A stretch of DNA of 64,000 bases from Prosthecodimorpha staleyi (GTDB lineage: Bacteria; Pseudomonadota; Alphaproteobacteria; Rhizobiales; Ancalomicrobiaceae). Numbering within the stretch: the stretch's first letter is position 1; each line of letters opens with the position of its first letter. Where the stretch lies: positions 124,001 through 188,000 of the forward strand of contig NZ_JAHHZF010000001.1 of assembly GCF_018729455.1 (NCBI RefSeq), given 5' to 3'. Below the pieces are notes generated by a model that worked only from the letters and a program-made list of their open reading frames with translations, was not told the DNA's origin and ran no database searches. A program made the translations under genes and the position numbers. Positions 49,677-59,105 of this stretch are shown one piece after another.

Positions 49677-51212
49677 CGTTCCCGGCGGCTTCGACGTTAC
49701 GTCGTAGACGACGCGGTTGACGCCTTTGACCTCGTTGATGATGCGGGTGGCGGCGCGGGCCAGGAAGGTCATGTCGAAATGGTAGAAGTCGGCGGTCATG
49801 CCGTCGACGGAGGTGACGGCGCGCAGCGCCAGGACGTGCTCGTAGGTGCGGCCGTCGCCCATGACGCCGACGGTCTGGACCGGCAGCAGCACCGCGAAGG
49901 CCTGCCAGATGGCGTCGTAGAGGCCGGCCTTGCGGATCTCGTCGAGATAGATCGCGTCGGCCTTGCGCAACGTGTCGAGCTTGTCCTTGGAAATACCGCC
50001 CGGGCAGCGGATGGCGAGGCCCGGACCCGGGAAGGGATGGCGACCGACGAAGGCCTCCGGCAGGCCGAGTTCGCGGCCGAGCACGCGGACCTCGTCCTTG
50101 AACAGTTCGCGCAGCGGCTCGACCAGCTTCATCTTCATGCGCTCGGGCAGGCCGCCGACATTGTGGTGCGACTTGATCGTCACGGAGGGGCCGCCGACGG
50201 CCGAGACGCTCTCGATCACGTCCGGATAGAGCGTGCCCTGGGCGAGGAAATCGGCACCGCCGATCTTGGCGGCCTCGGCATCGAAGGTCTCGATGAACAG
50301 GCGGCCGATGATCTTGCGCTTCTGCTCGGGGTCGGAGACGCCGGCGAGCGCGCCGAGGAAGGTCTCGCTGGCGTCGACATGGACCAGCGGAATGTTGTAG
50401 TGGCCGCGGAACAGGCGGACCACCTCCTCGGCCTCGTTCATGCGCATCAGGCCGTGATCGACGAAGATGCAGGTCAGCTGGTCGCCGATCGCTTCGTGGA
50501 TCAGAACGGCCGCGACCGCGGAATCGACGCCGCCGGACAGGCCGCAGATGACCCTGGACGAGCCGACCTGGGCGCGGATGCGCGCGATCATGTCCTGCCG
50601 GAAGGCCGCCATGGTCCAGTCGCCGGGAAGACCCGCGACGCGGTGGACGAAATTGGCCAGAAGCTTCGCGCCGTCGGGGGTGTGCACCACCTCCGGGTGG
50701 AACATGAAGCCGTAGAACTTGCGTGCCTCGTTCTGGATGATCGCGAAGGGCGCGTTCTCCGACGTGCCGGCGACCTCGAAGCCCGGCGGCAGGGCGACGA
50801 TGCGGTCGCCATGGCTCATCCAGACAGTGTGCCGTTCGTCGGCGCCCCAGACGCCGTCGAACAGGGCCGAGGGCTTGTTCACGTCGACCAGCGCGCGGCC
50901 GAATTCGCGGTGATGGCCGCTCTCGACCCGGCCACCGAGCTGCTCGGCCATGCACATCTGCCCGTAGCAGATGCCGAGCACCGGTACGTCGGCCTCGAAC
51001 ACCGCCTGCGGCGCACGCGGGCTGTCGTCCTCGGTCGTCGAGGCCGGACCGCCGGACAGGATGATCGCCTTCGGGCGCATGGCTGCGAGTGCGGCCTCGG
51101 CCTTCTGGTAGGGGACGATCTCGGAATAGACCCCGGCCTCGCGGACGCGACGGGCGATCAGTTGCGTCAGCTGCGAGCCGAAATCGACGATGAGGACAGA
51201 GTTCGTGTGCAT
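49662..51212 (-). CDS. guaA: GMP synthase (glutamine-hydrolysing)
   Basis: 516 residues. The N-terminal glutamine amidotransferase has the nucleophile Cys in [15 protein letters not shown] and the His/Glu pair in FHPEVVHTP. The ATP-pyrophosphatase P-loop is [14 protein letters not shown]. The C-terminal dimer domain ends in PPGTIEWE. It converts XMP to GMP. Its last bases are the island integration site, and the coding end is regenerated by the insertion. Confidence 0.98.
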   Translation of the reverse strand: MHTNSVLIVDFGSQLTQLIARRVREAGVYSEIVPYQKAEAALAAMRPKAIILSGGPASTTEDDSPRAPQAVFEADVPVLGICYGQMCMAEQLGGRVESGHHREFGRALVDVNKPSALFDGVWGADERHTVWMSHGDRIVALPPGFEVAGTSENAPFAIIQNEARKFYGFMFHPEVVHTPDGAKLLANFVHRVAGLPGDWTMAAFRQDMIARIRAQVGSSRVICGLSGGVDSAVAAVLIHEAIGDQLTCIFVDHGLMRMNEAEEVVRLFRGHYNIPLVHVDASETFLGALAGVSDPEQKRKIIGRLFIETFDAEAAKIGGADFLAQGTLYPDVIESVSAVGGPSVTIKSHHNVGGLPERMKMKLVEPLRELFKDEVRVLGRELGLPEAFVGRHPFPGPGLAIRCPGGISKDKLDTLRKADAIYLDEIRKAGLYDAIWQAFAVLLPVQTVGVMGDGRTYEHVLALRAVTSVDGMTADFYHFDMTFLARAATRIINEVKGVNRVVYDVTSKPPGTIEWE

Positions 51213-51463
51213 GGACGGGGTTTAAGGCGTTCGACCGCCGCGCGCAAGATTTCCGCGGCCTCGCACCAGCCATGCCGTGCGCGGCCAAGCCGGCTCCATG
51301 GGCGGATATCGGGGCGTCCGGCGGGGCGCTTTCCCTCAGGTCGCGCGCGATCAGCACGGCGCACCGGCCCGCCCCGGTAGCCCGGCCGACGGGCGCCGCC
51401 TCGCCAGGTCGGGCGGGCGGGACACGGGCCATTGCGGTGCCCCCCGCCCCGCCCCTTCATCCA

Positions 51464-51742
51464 TCACATGTCGGTCCCCTTGACGCGCATCAGGATCTGC
51501 TCGGTGCGGGCATCCTCGATGCGGCTGGCGAGCCGGCCGGCCTCGTGATTGTCGCGCAGCGTCTTGGTCAGCGTCACGATCGACTGCACGAGCGTGACGA
51601 TGCCCATGCCGAGATAGCCCTTGCTCCACCAGTCGACCGGCAGGAACAGGACGCCGGTGGCGACCAGGCCGGCGGCGGCGAAGGTCGACGCATAGGTGAA
51701 GCTGACCCAGGCGGAGGTATGCGGATGGGCGGTGGCGGTCAT
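51464..51742 (-). CDS. YiaA/YiaB-type two-helix membrane protein
   Basis: 92 residues with two hydrophobic helices (FTYASTFAAAGLVATGVLFL and WWSKGYLGMGIVTLVQSIVT) and a charged C-terminal tail, matching the YiaAB two-helix domain. It is an inner-membrane protein of unknown function. It lies 45 bases after the PspA-like gene on the same strand, so the two form an operon that is probably linked to envelope stress. Confidence 0.92.
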   Translation of the reverse strand: MTATAHPHTSAWVSFTYASTFAAAGLVATGVLFLPVDWWSKGYLGMGIVTLVQSIVTLTKTLRDNHEAGRLASRIEDARTEQILMRVKGTDM

Positions 51743-51787
51743 GGCGGTCTCCTTCGATCAAAGCCGAGTTTCGGTACGGGGATGGGT

Positions 51788-52495
51788 TCAGAGGCCGGCG
51801 GGCGGGTCGCCGGCCATGCGCCGCCTGAGACGGGCGATCACGTCATTCGCGGTGGCCGAGGGGCGCGGGCCGTGGCCGGCGGCGGCCATGCGGGCGGCGA
51901 CGGCATCCGGGCCGGTCTCGCGTTCCAGGCCGTCGAGCGCGGCCTCGGCGTCGGCGACGTGCCTCTGCCGGCTGCGCAGGCGCTCGAGCGTCGTCTCAGC
52001 CTCGCGCAGGGTGGCGCGGTGCAGCGACGGGGTCTCGATGCGGCCGCGGCGCAGGGTCCGGACCGCTTCCGCGGCGCGGGCGGTGCGGCGGCCGCGGTCG
52101 AGCCGGGCGAGCCGGGCCTCGGCATCGGCGACATGGGCCTTGAGTCGCCCGATCTCGGCGGCGAAGAGGCGGCGGGACTCGACTGCCGCGCCGCGATCGG
52201 CCTCCAGACCGGCGATCGCGGCGGCGCCCTCCTCGGCGAGGCGATCGTCGCCGACTTCGAGCGCGGCCATGACGCGGGCCTCCAGGTCGCGGATGCGCGC
52301 CTCGGCGGCCGCGATGCCGCCCTCCTCCGCGCGGTCGCCGGCGATGGCTACGGCGAGCGCCTTGCGGGCCTCACAGAGGGCGGCGGCGCCGTCGCGGATC
52401 TGCTGGTCGAGCAGCGCCAGGGCGTGGCGGTCCGCGAAGGCCTCCTCGGCCGCGGCCGCCTCGCCGCGCATCAGGGTGATGATGGTCTTGAGCAT
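51788..52495 (-). CDS. PspA/IM30-family coiled-coil protein
   Basis: 235 residues, almost entirely helical with heptad-like Ala/Glu/Arg repeats (for example DQQIRDGAAALCEARKALAV). It starts MLKTIITLMRGEAAAAEEAF, as short PspA-like proteins do. PspA/IM30 proteins coat and stabilise stressed membranes as ESCRT-III-like polymers. The frame is open to 52552, but the ATG at 52495 is the family start and leaves the operator upstream. No pspF or pspBC is adjacent. Confidence 0.85.
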   Translation of the reverse strand: MLKTIITLMRGEAAAAEEAFADRHALALLDQQIRDGAAALCEARKALAVAIAGDRAEEGGIAAAEARIRDLEARVMAALEVGDDRLAEEGAAAIAGLEADRGAAVESRRLFAAEIGRLKAHVADAEARLARLDRGRRTARAAEAVRTLRRGRIETPSLHRATLREAETTLERLRSRQRHVADAEAALDGLERETGPDAVAARMAAAGHGPRPSATANDVIARLRRRMAGDPPAGL

Positions 52496-52510
52496 CGGTT
52501 CGCTCCCGTT

Positions 52511-52557
52511 ATGAACATTGTTCATATGCAGACCATACCGCATAATGAACAATGTTC
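52511..52557. promoter_or_regulatory. Paired palindromic operators before the PspA-like gene
   Basis: ATGAACATTGTTCAT at 52511-52525 and ATGAACAATGTTCA at 52544-52557 are reverse complements of each other, each a near-perfect palindrome of TGAACAWTGTTCA, centred about 33 bases apart. This is typical of a dimeric repressor of the TetR or MarR sort controlling the pspA-yiaAB operon. No such regulator is adjacent. Confidence 0.75.
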
Positions 52558-52687
52558 AAGACAGGAAACACCAATCCCCTCACCCCTCACGACACCGTGA
52601 TGGACGACTGCGAAGGACTCGTGCGGCGGGTATGGATGGAAAGCCGATCCGGAAGCGATCGGGTGGCCGACATCGCCACGCACAAAG

Positions 52688-52717
52688 GCACCGGCAGGGT
52701 GCGGGCCCTGCCGGTGC
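52688..52717 (-). terminator. Hairpin after the nitroreductase gene
   Basis: GCACCGGCAGGG pairs perfectly with CCCTGCCGGTGC around a 6-base loop; on the minus strand CTTTG follows. It is a likely terminator of the nitroreductase gene. The rest of 52558-52833 contains nothing recognised. Confidence 0.55.
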
Positions 52718-52833
52718 AGTCGCGGTGGGATCGGGCGGGCCGTCGGCAGCGCGATTCCCACTGGGTGGTCACCGGCGACGGGCCGCGGCCGGAAGCCGAT
52801 ACCCCGTCGAGACGGGATCGCGATCAGGCCTGG

Positions 52834-53448
52834 TCAGGCGAAGCGGGCGATCTCGTCGGCTTCGAGCCGCGGCAGGCGGCCGAACAGGGTCGCGCGGTCG
52901 CCGTAGCCGATGTTGATCAGCATGGTCGCATGCCAGGGCTCGTCGGCGAAGAAGGCGGCGTCGACCTTGTCGGCGTCGAAGCCGGTCATCGGGCCGGTAT
53001 CGAGGCCGAGCGCGCGCAGGGCGACGATCAGATAGGCGGCCTGCAGGGTGCTGCTCTGGGCGGCCGACTTCTCGGCGAAGGCGGCATTGCCGGCAAACCA
53101 CGAGCGGGCATCGGCATGCGGGAACAGCCGCGGCAGCTTCTCGAAGAACTCGCGGTCATAGGCGACGATCGCGGTCACCGGCGCCGCCATGGTCTTGTCG
53201 ACATTGCCGGGCGACAAGGTGGGCTTCAGTTTTTCCTTGGCCTCGGCGCTCTTCACGAAGACAACGCGCATCGGCAGGGTGTTGGCGGCGGTCGGGCCCA
53301 TCTTGGCCAGTTCGATGGCCTCGGTCAGCAATGCGTCGGAGACGGCACGGTCCTGGAAGGCGTTGTAGGTGCGCGCCTCGCGGAACAGAAGATCGAGATC
53401 GGCCTCGGCGAGGCGGTCGGCAGCGGCGATGCGGGCGGGAGCGTTCAT
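52834..53448 (-). CDS. Nitroreductase-family protein (RutE/HadB-like)
   Basis: 204 residues. [20 protein letters not shown], then [20 protein letters not shown] and the end block [20 protein letters not shown] match the RutE/HadB subgroup of FMN-dependent nitroreductases (malonic semialdehyde reductase or related). NADPH-dependent reduction of an aldehyde, quinone or nitro compound is expected. The other rut genes are not adjacent, so a uracil-degradation role is unsupported. The ATG at 53448 follows GAGGATGG; an ATG at 53457 is less well placed. It is divergent from the LysR gene. Confidence 0.9.
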   Translation of the reverse strand: MNAPARIAAADRLAEADLDLLFREARTYNAFQDRAVSDALLTEAIELAKMGPTAANTLPMRVVFVKSAEAKEKLKPTLSPGNVDKTMAAPVTAIVAYDREFFEKLPRLFPHADARSWFAGNAAFAEKSAAQSSTLQAAYLIVALRALGLDTGPMTGFDADKVDAAFFADEPWHATMLINIGYGDRATLFGRLPRLEADEIARFA

Positions 53449-53549
53449 GGGAGCCATCCTCGAAAGTCTTGTATGAACCCGAAATAGGCCTCAATGTGCA
53501 TCGCAGCAATCGGCATTAAACCGGCACAATCTATCGGCAATGGTGATGG

Positions 53550-54467
53550 ATGATCGAAAACCTCACGCTCGACCAGCTGCGCGTCCTGATCGCCGTCGCC
53601 GAGACCGGCAGTTTCTCGGGGGCCGCCCGGCGGCTCGGCCGGGTGCAGTCGGCGGTCAGCCAGGCGGTGCAGACGCTTGAGGCGACGCTCGGCCTGCCGG
53701 TGTTCGACCGCTCTGGGCGCACGCCGGTGCTCAACGAGGTCGGCAGCGCCATCCTGGGCGATGCGCGACGGCTGGTCGACAGTGCGCGGGCCCTCAAGGC
53801 GCGCGTCGCCGACATGGCGGCAGGCCTCGAACCGGACCTGCCGGTCGCGGTCGATGCGATCTTTCCGGTCGCGGTATTGGCCGATACCCTGCGGGCGGTC
53901 GCCGCCCGCTACGAAAGCCTCGCCGTGACGGTCTTCACCGAGGGGCTCGGCGGGCCGGAAAGCCGTCTGCGCGAAGGCGTCGTGCGGCTGGCCATCGGCG
54001 TGCATCGGGAAGGCCCGGACAGCGCCGATCTCGATACCGAATTCCTGACCCGCGTGCAGTTGGTGCCGGTCGTCGCGTCGTCCCATCCGCTCGCGGCGCG
54101 GCCGGGACCGCTGGCGCCGGCCGACCTGCTCGACGAGGTTCAACTGGTGCTGACCGACCGCACGCCGCTGACCCGCGATCGGTTCGGCGGCATCATCAGC
54201 CGGCGCATCTGGCGCTTTGCCGATATGAGCACGCGGCTGGAGTTCCTGCTCGGCGGCTTCGGCTGGTGCAACATGCCGCGCCATATGGTCGAAGGCCATA
54301 TCGCGGCCGGAAGACTGGCGACGCTAGCAATCTCCGGCGCGCCCCCCGCCTCCCTGCCCCTGCACATCCTGAAACCGCGCGACCGACCGCTCGGGGTGGC
54401 CGGACAATGGTTCGTCGCCGACCTCCGCACCCGGTTGCAACGATGCCCCGGCCATTTCCGGCAATAG
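53550..54467 (+). CDS. LysR-family transcriptional regulator
   Basis: 305 residues. The N-terminal winged helix is classic: LTLDQLRVLIAVAETGSFSG, AARRLGRVQSAVSQAVQTLE, LPVFDRSGRTPVL. The effector-binding domain occupies about 90-295. It is divergent from the nitroreductase gene with about 100 bases between the starts, the standard layout for a LysR regulator and its target. The inducer is unknown. Confidence 0.95.
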   Translation: MIENLTLDQLRVLIAVAETGSFSGAARRLGRVQSAVSQAVQTLEATLGLPVFDRSGRTPVLNEVGSAILGDARRLVDSARALKARVADMAAGLEPDLPVAVDAIFPVAVLADTLRAVAARYESLAVTVFTEGLGGPESRLREGVVRLAIGVHREGPDSADLDTEFLTRVQLVPVVASSHPLAARPGPLAPADLLDEVQLVLTDRTPLTRDRFGGIISRRIWRFADMSTRLEFLLGGFGWCNMPRHMVEGHIAAGRLATLAISGAPPASLPLHILKPRDRPLGVAGQWFVADLRTRLQRCPGHFRQ

Positions 54468-54658
54468 CCAAAGCGACCGATGGTAGAGCAGAATTACTTC
54501 ATCAATAAATTGTAAGCAGGATTCGTTTATTGGACAATGATTCTTCAATTAAAATGTATCCAGGCAAAACTGAATCCATAGCAAATATATTATTTTATAA
54601 GACAACTGCATCAATTGAGTTTACAATAAATTTTGCCAGTTCCCGCTTTTTATATTTA

Positions 54659-55408
54659 CTAAATACGCTTTAACTCGTTCAAATCCGCGCAATCCCTAGG
54701 TATTGTACCAATCAAAGGATCACGATTGGAATTTCTCATCCTTTCATCCGCAACGACTATACAAGTCGCTTTCAGTGTAGACCAATTTCGACCCAAGGCC
54801 GAAGGCTTTAACGTTACTCGAATCCGCTGAACCTCCTTACCGTTTACTCCTTTTTCAAGATAATTTTTGAAATCTGACCAAATTATGAAGTTTTTTCGGT
54901 CAACTTTGCCATCAACGCTAATCTTCATGCGGGGATAGTAAGCCACCTCAAAATCGACCCCAGAACCAGTCTTCAGGAAAATTTTGGAAGCTGACTTCTG
55001 TTCAATACTTATCTGAGTGCGTTCAGTATAATATTGAGCCGTCAAGATAATTGAAAATATCACCTGATCTTTGACATCAAGCAAATCAAGTTGAGCTTCT
55101 CCAGGGTCTACGGATGCGTCAAATCCCTGAGCTCCAAAATTCGCAAGTGCTAAACGGTCAACAACAACTATAAGATTCGCATCCTCTTTGCATTCACTGC
55201 CATTCTGGTGGGAGCAAGTAAACTCCAAACTACGAATTGGATATATTCGCACATCCGGACCAATTACATATCCCCATGCCTGCCATACCAAACCAATTAC
55301 CGAAAGAAGGAGCGCAAGCGCGGCACCCCAGCCACCAACTTCAATACCAAATAAATAGATTTTACTTACATCTTTCTTGGCTTTTTCTCTTCTAAAAATA
55401 TCATACAT
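54659..55408 (-). CDS. AT-rich hypothetical membrane-anchored protein
   Basis: 249 residues. A short cytoplasmic start (MYDIFRREKAKKDVSKIYLF) is followed by one hydrophobic span (GWGAALALLLSVIGLVWQAW) and a long, mostly beta-strand, probably periplasmic domain. The Cys residues in FTCSHQNGSECKED suggest a disulphide. I do not recognise a family. Base composition is far lower in GC than the neighbours, and the whole 54470-56360 block shares this, so it was probably acquired. It lies 20 bases beyond the periplasmic-binding gene on the same strand, probably one operon. Confidence 0.75.
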   Translation of the reverse strand: MYDIFRREKAKKDVSKIYLFGIEVGGWGAALALLLSVIGLVWQAWGYVIGPDVRIYPIRSLEFTCSHQNGSECKEDANLIVVVDRLALANFGAQGFDASVDPGEAQLDLLDVKDQVIFSIILTAQYYTERTQISIEQKSASKIFLKTGSGVDFEVAYYPRMKISVDGKVDRKNFIIWSDFKNYLEKGVNGKEVQRIRVTLKPSALGRNWSTLKATCIVVADERMRNSNRDPLIGTIPRDCADLNELKRI

Positions 55409-55428
55409 CTAATGGCTCCCAAGCGAAT

Positions 55429-56208
55429 TCATTTGGTTTTGTTGCAGACCTTTTTCTCGATGATCATTGCCGCAATCGCCTGGGGGCACATCCCAGCTTT
55501 CGGGCATTTTGGGCAATCATCTTCCTTCTGCCAAATATCCATCAAAAATGAACTAGAAACAGGATTTTGATGTGTGTTAAATTTGATTTCTCCCGCAGAA
55601 GTTTGAAATTCTTTGAATTTAATAACGTTCAGTACATCTTGCCTTTTGTATGATTTCGAGATGCGCATAGCTTGTTCAAAAATTTCTAACGAAGAATACC
55701 CAAGTATTGCATGCTTTGTAATGTCTTGGCTATTTTCTTTAAGCATTCTTTCGACTTTAAATAATTTGACCAACTCCGGTTTAGCAAAGATTCCGACGCC
55801 CGAATAAATTTCGGGTGCAAAACGCTCTGACAACTCATAAACCAAATGGGGAACGTTATGCCTTTGAAAAACATCTAAACTAGCCATAATGTTCACTCCA
55901 CAATTATATTCAACTGCAAAGTCAAGGTCGGCAATAAGATATTCATTTCTCAATATTTTACCTGGTGTACACGACGAGTCAATTTCAATTAAACTAATTT
56001 TCCTTCCATCTATACCACCGCCTGCGTTCAGCATAGCTATCTTCAGCTTGCTGGCTTGAACAACTTCGGTGCCAATAATAGAAAGCGGTCCACTTAGGGG
56101 AGCGATCAATCCAACCTTTAAATCATCGGCTGCTTGAGTTGCAAATGTAAACATTGCGGTAAAATATAAAGTCGCGAAACGTACCAACCATGTCATTTTT
56201 AACTCCAT
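55429..56208 (-). CDS. Truncated-type periplasmic ligand-binding protein (Peripla_BP_6-like)
   Basis: 259 residues with a signal peptide (MTWLVRFATLYFTAMFTFAT, then QAADD). DLKVGLIAPLSGPLSIIGTE, VVQASKLKIAMLNAGGGIDG and RKISLIEIDSSC are the typical start of branched-chain amino-acid-type binding proteins. The family is normally 360-400 residues; here the middle and second lobe are shortened, and the C-terminus ends in a Cys-rich patch (DDCPKCPKAGMCPQ). No ABC permease or ATPase is beside it. It may be a sensor or a decayed binding protein. The gene is AT-rich. Confidence 0.75.
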   Translation of the reverse strand: MELKMTWLVRFATLYFTAMFTFATQAADDLKVGLIAPLSGPLSIIGTEVVQASKLKIAMLNAGGGIDGRKISLIEIDSSCTPGKILRNEYLIADLDFAVEYNCGVNIMASLDVFQRHNVPHLVYELSERFAPEIYSGVGIFAKPELVKLFKVERMLKENSQDITKHAILGYSSLEIFEQAMRISKSYKRQDVLNVIKFKEFQTSAGEIKFNTHQNPVSSSFLMDIWQKEDDCPKCPKAGMCPQAIAAMIIEKKVCNKTK

Positions 56209-56365
56209 ATTCTCGAACTACAAAATTACCAGGCAGCGATGTAACTCGCTCGTACCATATCTTTGAACTGAAATTGTATAATTAATACTGTCACTTTGTA
56301 ACACGGATTTTGAGTCCTTACAAGCGCACATAAGAAAATTCAAGCTAAGTTTTCCGGTTGCGTCG

Positions 56366-58384
56366 TTAAATTGCCCGCCTACGCGCCAACTGCGCCAGGA
56401 TGACCGGGCCCGCCAGGACGAGACCGGCGATAGAGGACCAGATTTCGGGCGCGATCAGCAGGAACGACGCCACTGCGAGCACGAGGCGCTCCCACAGCCG
56501 TGCCGGCACCAGGAGATAGGCCGAGAAGGCCGCGGACAGGAAGGTGATGCCGATCACGCAGCCGGCGAAGGCGGTCGCGAAGTCCGGCCAGTTGAAGCCC
56601 TTGGCGACCAGCAGGATCGAGGGCGAGAAGACGAACACGAACGGCACCAGGGCCTTGCCGAGCGCAAGCCGGAAGGCGGTGTTGCCGGTCTTGAACGGGT
56701 CAGCCCCGGCCATTCCGGCGGCCGCATAGGCGGCGATGGCGACCGGCGGGGTAATGTCGGCCAGGACGCCGTAATAGAACACGAAGAAATGCGCCACGAT
56801 CGGCTCGACGCCGAGGAGCCCGAGCGCCGGGGCGGCGACCGTGACCATGATGATGTAGGTCGCCGTGGTCGGGATGCCGCAGCCCATCAGCACGCAGACG
56901 ATGGCGGTCAAGATCAGCGTGAACAGGAGCGTCAGCGTCTGCAGGCCCATCAGCCAGGCCGGCAGCAGGGCCGCGGTCGCCTGCGCCATGTCGGCGGCGA
57001 AAGAGGTGACGATGAAGGAGATCTTGAAGCCGACGCCGGTCAACGTGACCACGCCGACGACGATGCCGACGCAGGCCGAGGCGACGCCGACCGCGAGCGC
57101 ATATTTGGCGCCGTCGCGCAGCCCCTCGAAAATCTCGATCGGCCGCATCCGCCGCATCGGGTTGAAGAGGCCGACCAGCACCGCCAGCGTGATGCCGGTG
57201 AAGGCCGCGAGATAGGGCGTGTAGCCTGAAAACAGCATGTAGATCAGGCCGACCAGCGGGATCACGGTCGGCCAGTCGCGCTTGAAGGCGGCCTTCAGGT
57301 CCGGCATCTCGTCGGGCCGGAGGCCGCGCAGCCCGTCGCGCTTGGCCTCGAAATGGACCTGCATGAAGACGCCGAAGAAATGCATGAAGGCCGGGATGAT
57401 CGAGGCCAGGATGATCGTGGTGTAGGGCAGGTTCAGGAATTCGATCATCAGGAAGGCGGCCGCGCCGAGGATCGGCGGGGTGATCTGGCCGCCGGTCGAG
57501 GCGGTCGATTCCACGGCGGCGGCGAAGTGCTTCTTGTAGCCGAGGCGGACCATCATCGGGATGGTCAGCGAGCCGACCGTGACCGTGTTGGCGACCGAGG
57601 AGCCCGAGATCATGCCGAACAGGGCCGAGCCGAAGATCGACACCTTTGCCGGGCCGCCGGCATAGCGGCCGGCCACCCAGGCGGCGCAATCCAGAAAAAG
57701 CTGGCCGAGCCCGATCCGGGTCGCGAACACACCGAACAGCACGAAGTGGAAGACGTAGGTGGCGACGACGCCGAGCGCGACGCCGTAGATGCCCTGGCTG
57801 GTCAGGTAGAGGTGGTTGACGAGTTGCGACACGGTCGCGCCGGGATGCACGAAGATGCCCGGCATCTGCGGGCCGAACAGCGCATAGGCCATGAACGAGA
57901 TGGCGATCAGCGGCAGCGGCCAGCCGATGGTGCGCCGGTTGGCCTCGATCAGCAGCACGATCAGGATGGCGCCGAGCGCCACGTCGGTGCTGGTCGGGTT
58001 GCCGACCCGGAAGGCGAGATCGTCGAGCGGGATCAGCGGCACATGCAGCACGGCGGCGAGTGCGGCGGCGAAGAGAACCCAGTCGAGCAGCGGAATGCCC
58101 AGCGGCGCCAGCAGGCGGCCGGCCGGCGGTGCCGAGTAGCCGCGCGGGGTGGCGGGGAAGACCAGGAAGACCAGGCCGAGCACGAAGGCGAGATGGATGC
58201 CCCGATGCAGCATCTCGGACAGGAGCCCGAACCCCGCCGTGTAGTAGTGGAACAGCGACAGGACGACCAGCGCACCGCCGACGATCCGGCCGGCCAGCGA
58301 CCCGAGCGGCCGGAAGCGCATTTCGGGATCGAACTTCTCCTCAAGTTCGCGCGCCTTGGCTTCGTCGAGTTCAAGCTGGGTCAT
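56366..58384 (-). CDS. TRAP transporter permease, fused DctQ-DctM type
   Basis: 672 residues with many membrane spans. An N-terminal small-subunit-like part (about 1-190) is followed by the large DctM-type subunit with blocks SALFGMISGSSVANTVTVGS, ESTASTGGQITPPILGAAAF and CVLMGCGIPTTATYIIMVTV. It imports an organic acid with sodium or proton symport. The TAXI-type binding protein is encoded just upstream on the same strand, so they form one transporter. The frame is open to 58546, but the ATG at 58384 (MTQLELDEAKARELEEKFDP) fits the family. Confidence 0.95.
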   Translation of the reverse strand: MTQLELDEAKARELEEKFDPEMRFRPLGSLAGRIVGGALVVLSLFHYYTAGFGLLSEMLHRGIHLAFVLGLVFLVFPATPRGYSAPPAGRLLAPLGIPLLDWVLFAAALAAVLHVPLIPLDDLAFRVGNPTSTDVALGAILIVLLIEANRRTIGWPLPLIAISFMAYALFGPQMPGIFVHPGATVSQLVNHLYLTSQGIYGVALGVVATYVFHFVLFGVFATRIGLGQLFLDCAAWVAGRYAGGPAKVSIFGSALFGMISGSSVANTVTVGSLTIPMMVRLGYKKHFAAAVESTASTGGQITPPILGAAAFLMIEFLNLPYTTIILASIIPAFMHFFGVFMQVHFEAKRDGLRGLRPDEMPDLKAAFKRDWPTVIPLVGLIYMLFSGYTPYLAAFTGITLAVLVGLFNPMRRMRPIEIFEGLRDGAKYALAVGVASACVGIVVGVVTLTGVGFKISFIVTSFAADMAQATAALLPAWLMGLQTLTLLFTLILTAIVCVLMGCGIPTTATYIIMVTVAAPALGLLGVEPIVAHFFVFYYGVLADITPPVAIAAYAAAGMAGADPFKTGNTAFRLALGKALVPFVFVFSPSILLVAKGFNWPDFATAFAGCVIGITFLSAAFSAYLLVPARLWERLVLAVASFLLIAPEIWSSIAGLVLAGPVILAQLARRRAI

Positions 58385-58493
58385 CGAAGGGTCCGGTGGA
58401 TGGCCTGTCTGCGGGGATATCGACGTCGTTGCGCATGCGGAGGAAAAGGACGGCCGGGGCGATTTCCTCAATCCCTCAGCGCGCCATCCCTTA

Positions 58494-58538
58494 GCCCCCT
58501 GAAGGGGGGAGAAGGTGCCCGAAGGGCGGATGAGGGGG
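58494..58538 (+). repeat. REP-like element, copy 3 (forward)
   Basis: GGGGGGAGAAGGTGCCCGAA followed by GGGCGGATGAGGGGG. It pairs with the inverted copy at 58630-58680. The whole 58385-59105 interval between the TRAP permease and TAXI genes holds two such pairs and no gene. Confidence 0.82.
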
Positions 58539-58629
58539 TCGATCACGCGTCAACGCCCCAATGTGGCGGTCCGGCCGCCAGCCCCGCCGCTCCGAACCGC
58601 CGGTCCTTCACGACGCTTCGGCATCCAGG

Positions 58630-58680
58630 CCCCCTCATCCGGCCTTCGGCCACCTTCTCCCCCTTGGCAGGGGGCGAAGG
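58630..58680 (-). repeat. REP-like element, copy 4 (inverted)
   Basis: CCCCCTCATCCGGCCTTCGG followed by CCACCTTCTCCCCC; inverted partner of copy 3. Confidence 0.82.
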
Positions 58681-58851
58681 GGAAAACCGCGGGATTGGGC
58701 GGTTGGAAGTCCTTGCGAGGGCAGAGTTTCGGCTTGCCAGCGCCTACCTAAGTTTCTGCCTTCAGGCACGCCATCCAGACTCTCGTCCAGCCGGACCTTT
58801 CCCGCGCTCAGGTCTGCAGGCCACCAGCAAGTCCCGACCCCGCGGCTCCAT

Positions 58852-58903
58852 CCCCTTCTCCCTCCGGAGGGGGGACAAGGTGCCCGAAGGGCGGATGAGG
58901 GGG
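58852..58903 (+). repeat. REP-like element, copy 5 (forward)
   Basis: GGGGGGACAAGGTGCCCGAA followed by GGGCGGATGAGGGGG; partner of copy 6. Confidence 0.82.
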
Positions 58904-58988
58904 ACGATGCCCGTCACCTGCCTGCCCGCACGGTGATGGCGACCCCGCCTTCGTACCGGAATCCTGGGCACCACTGGGCTATCCAGGC

Positions 58989-59040
58989 CTCCTCATCCAG
59001 CCTTCGGCCACCTTCTCCCCCTTGGCAGGGGGAGAAGGGG
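58989..59040 (-). repeat. REP-like element, copy 6 (inverted)
   Basis: CTCCTCATCCAGCCTTCGGC followed by CACCTTCTCCCCC; inverted partner of copy 5. Confidence 0.82.
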
Positions 59041-59105
59041 AAAACCTGGAGATCGGGCGGCTGGAGAACTCGCGAGCCTCAAATCCCGGCCGCAACCTCA
59101 AGTCG

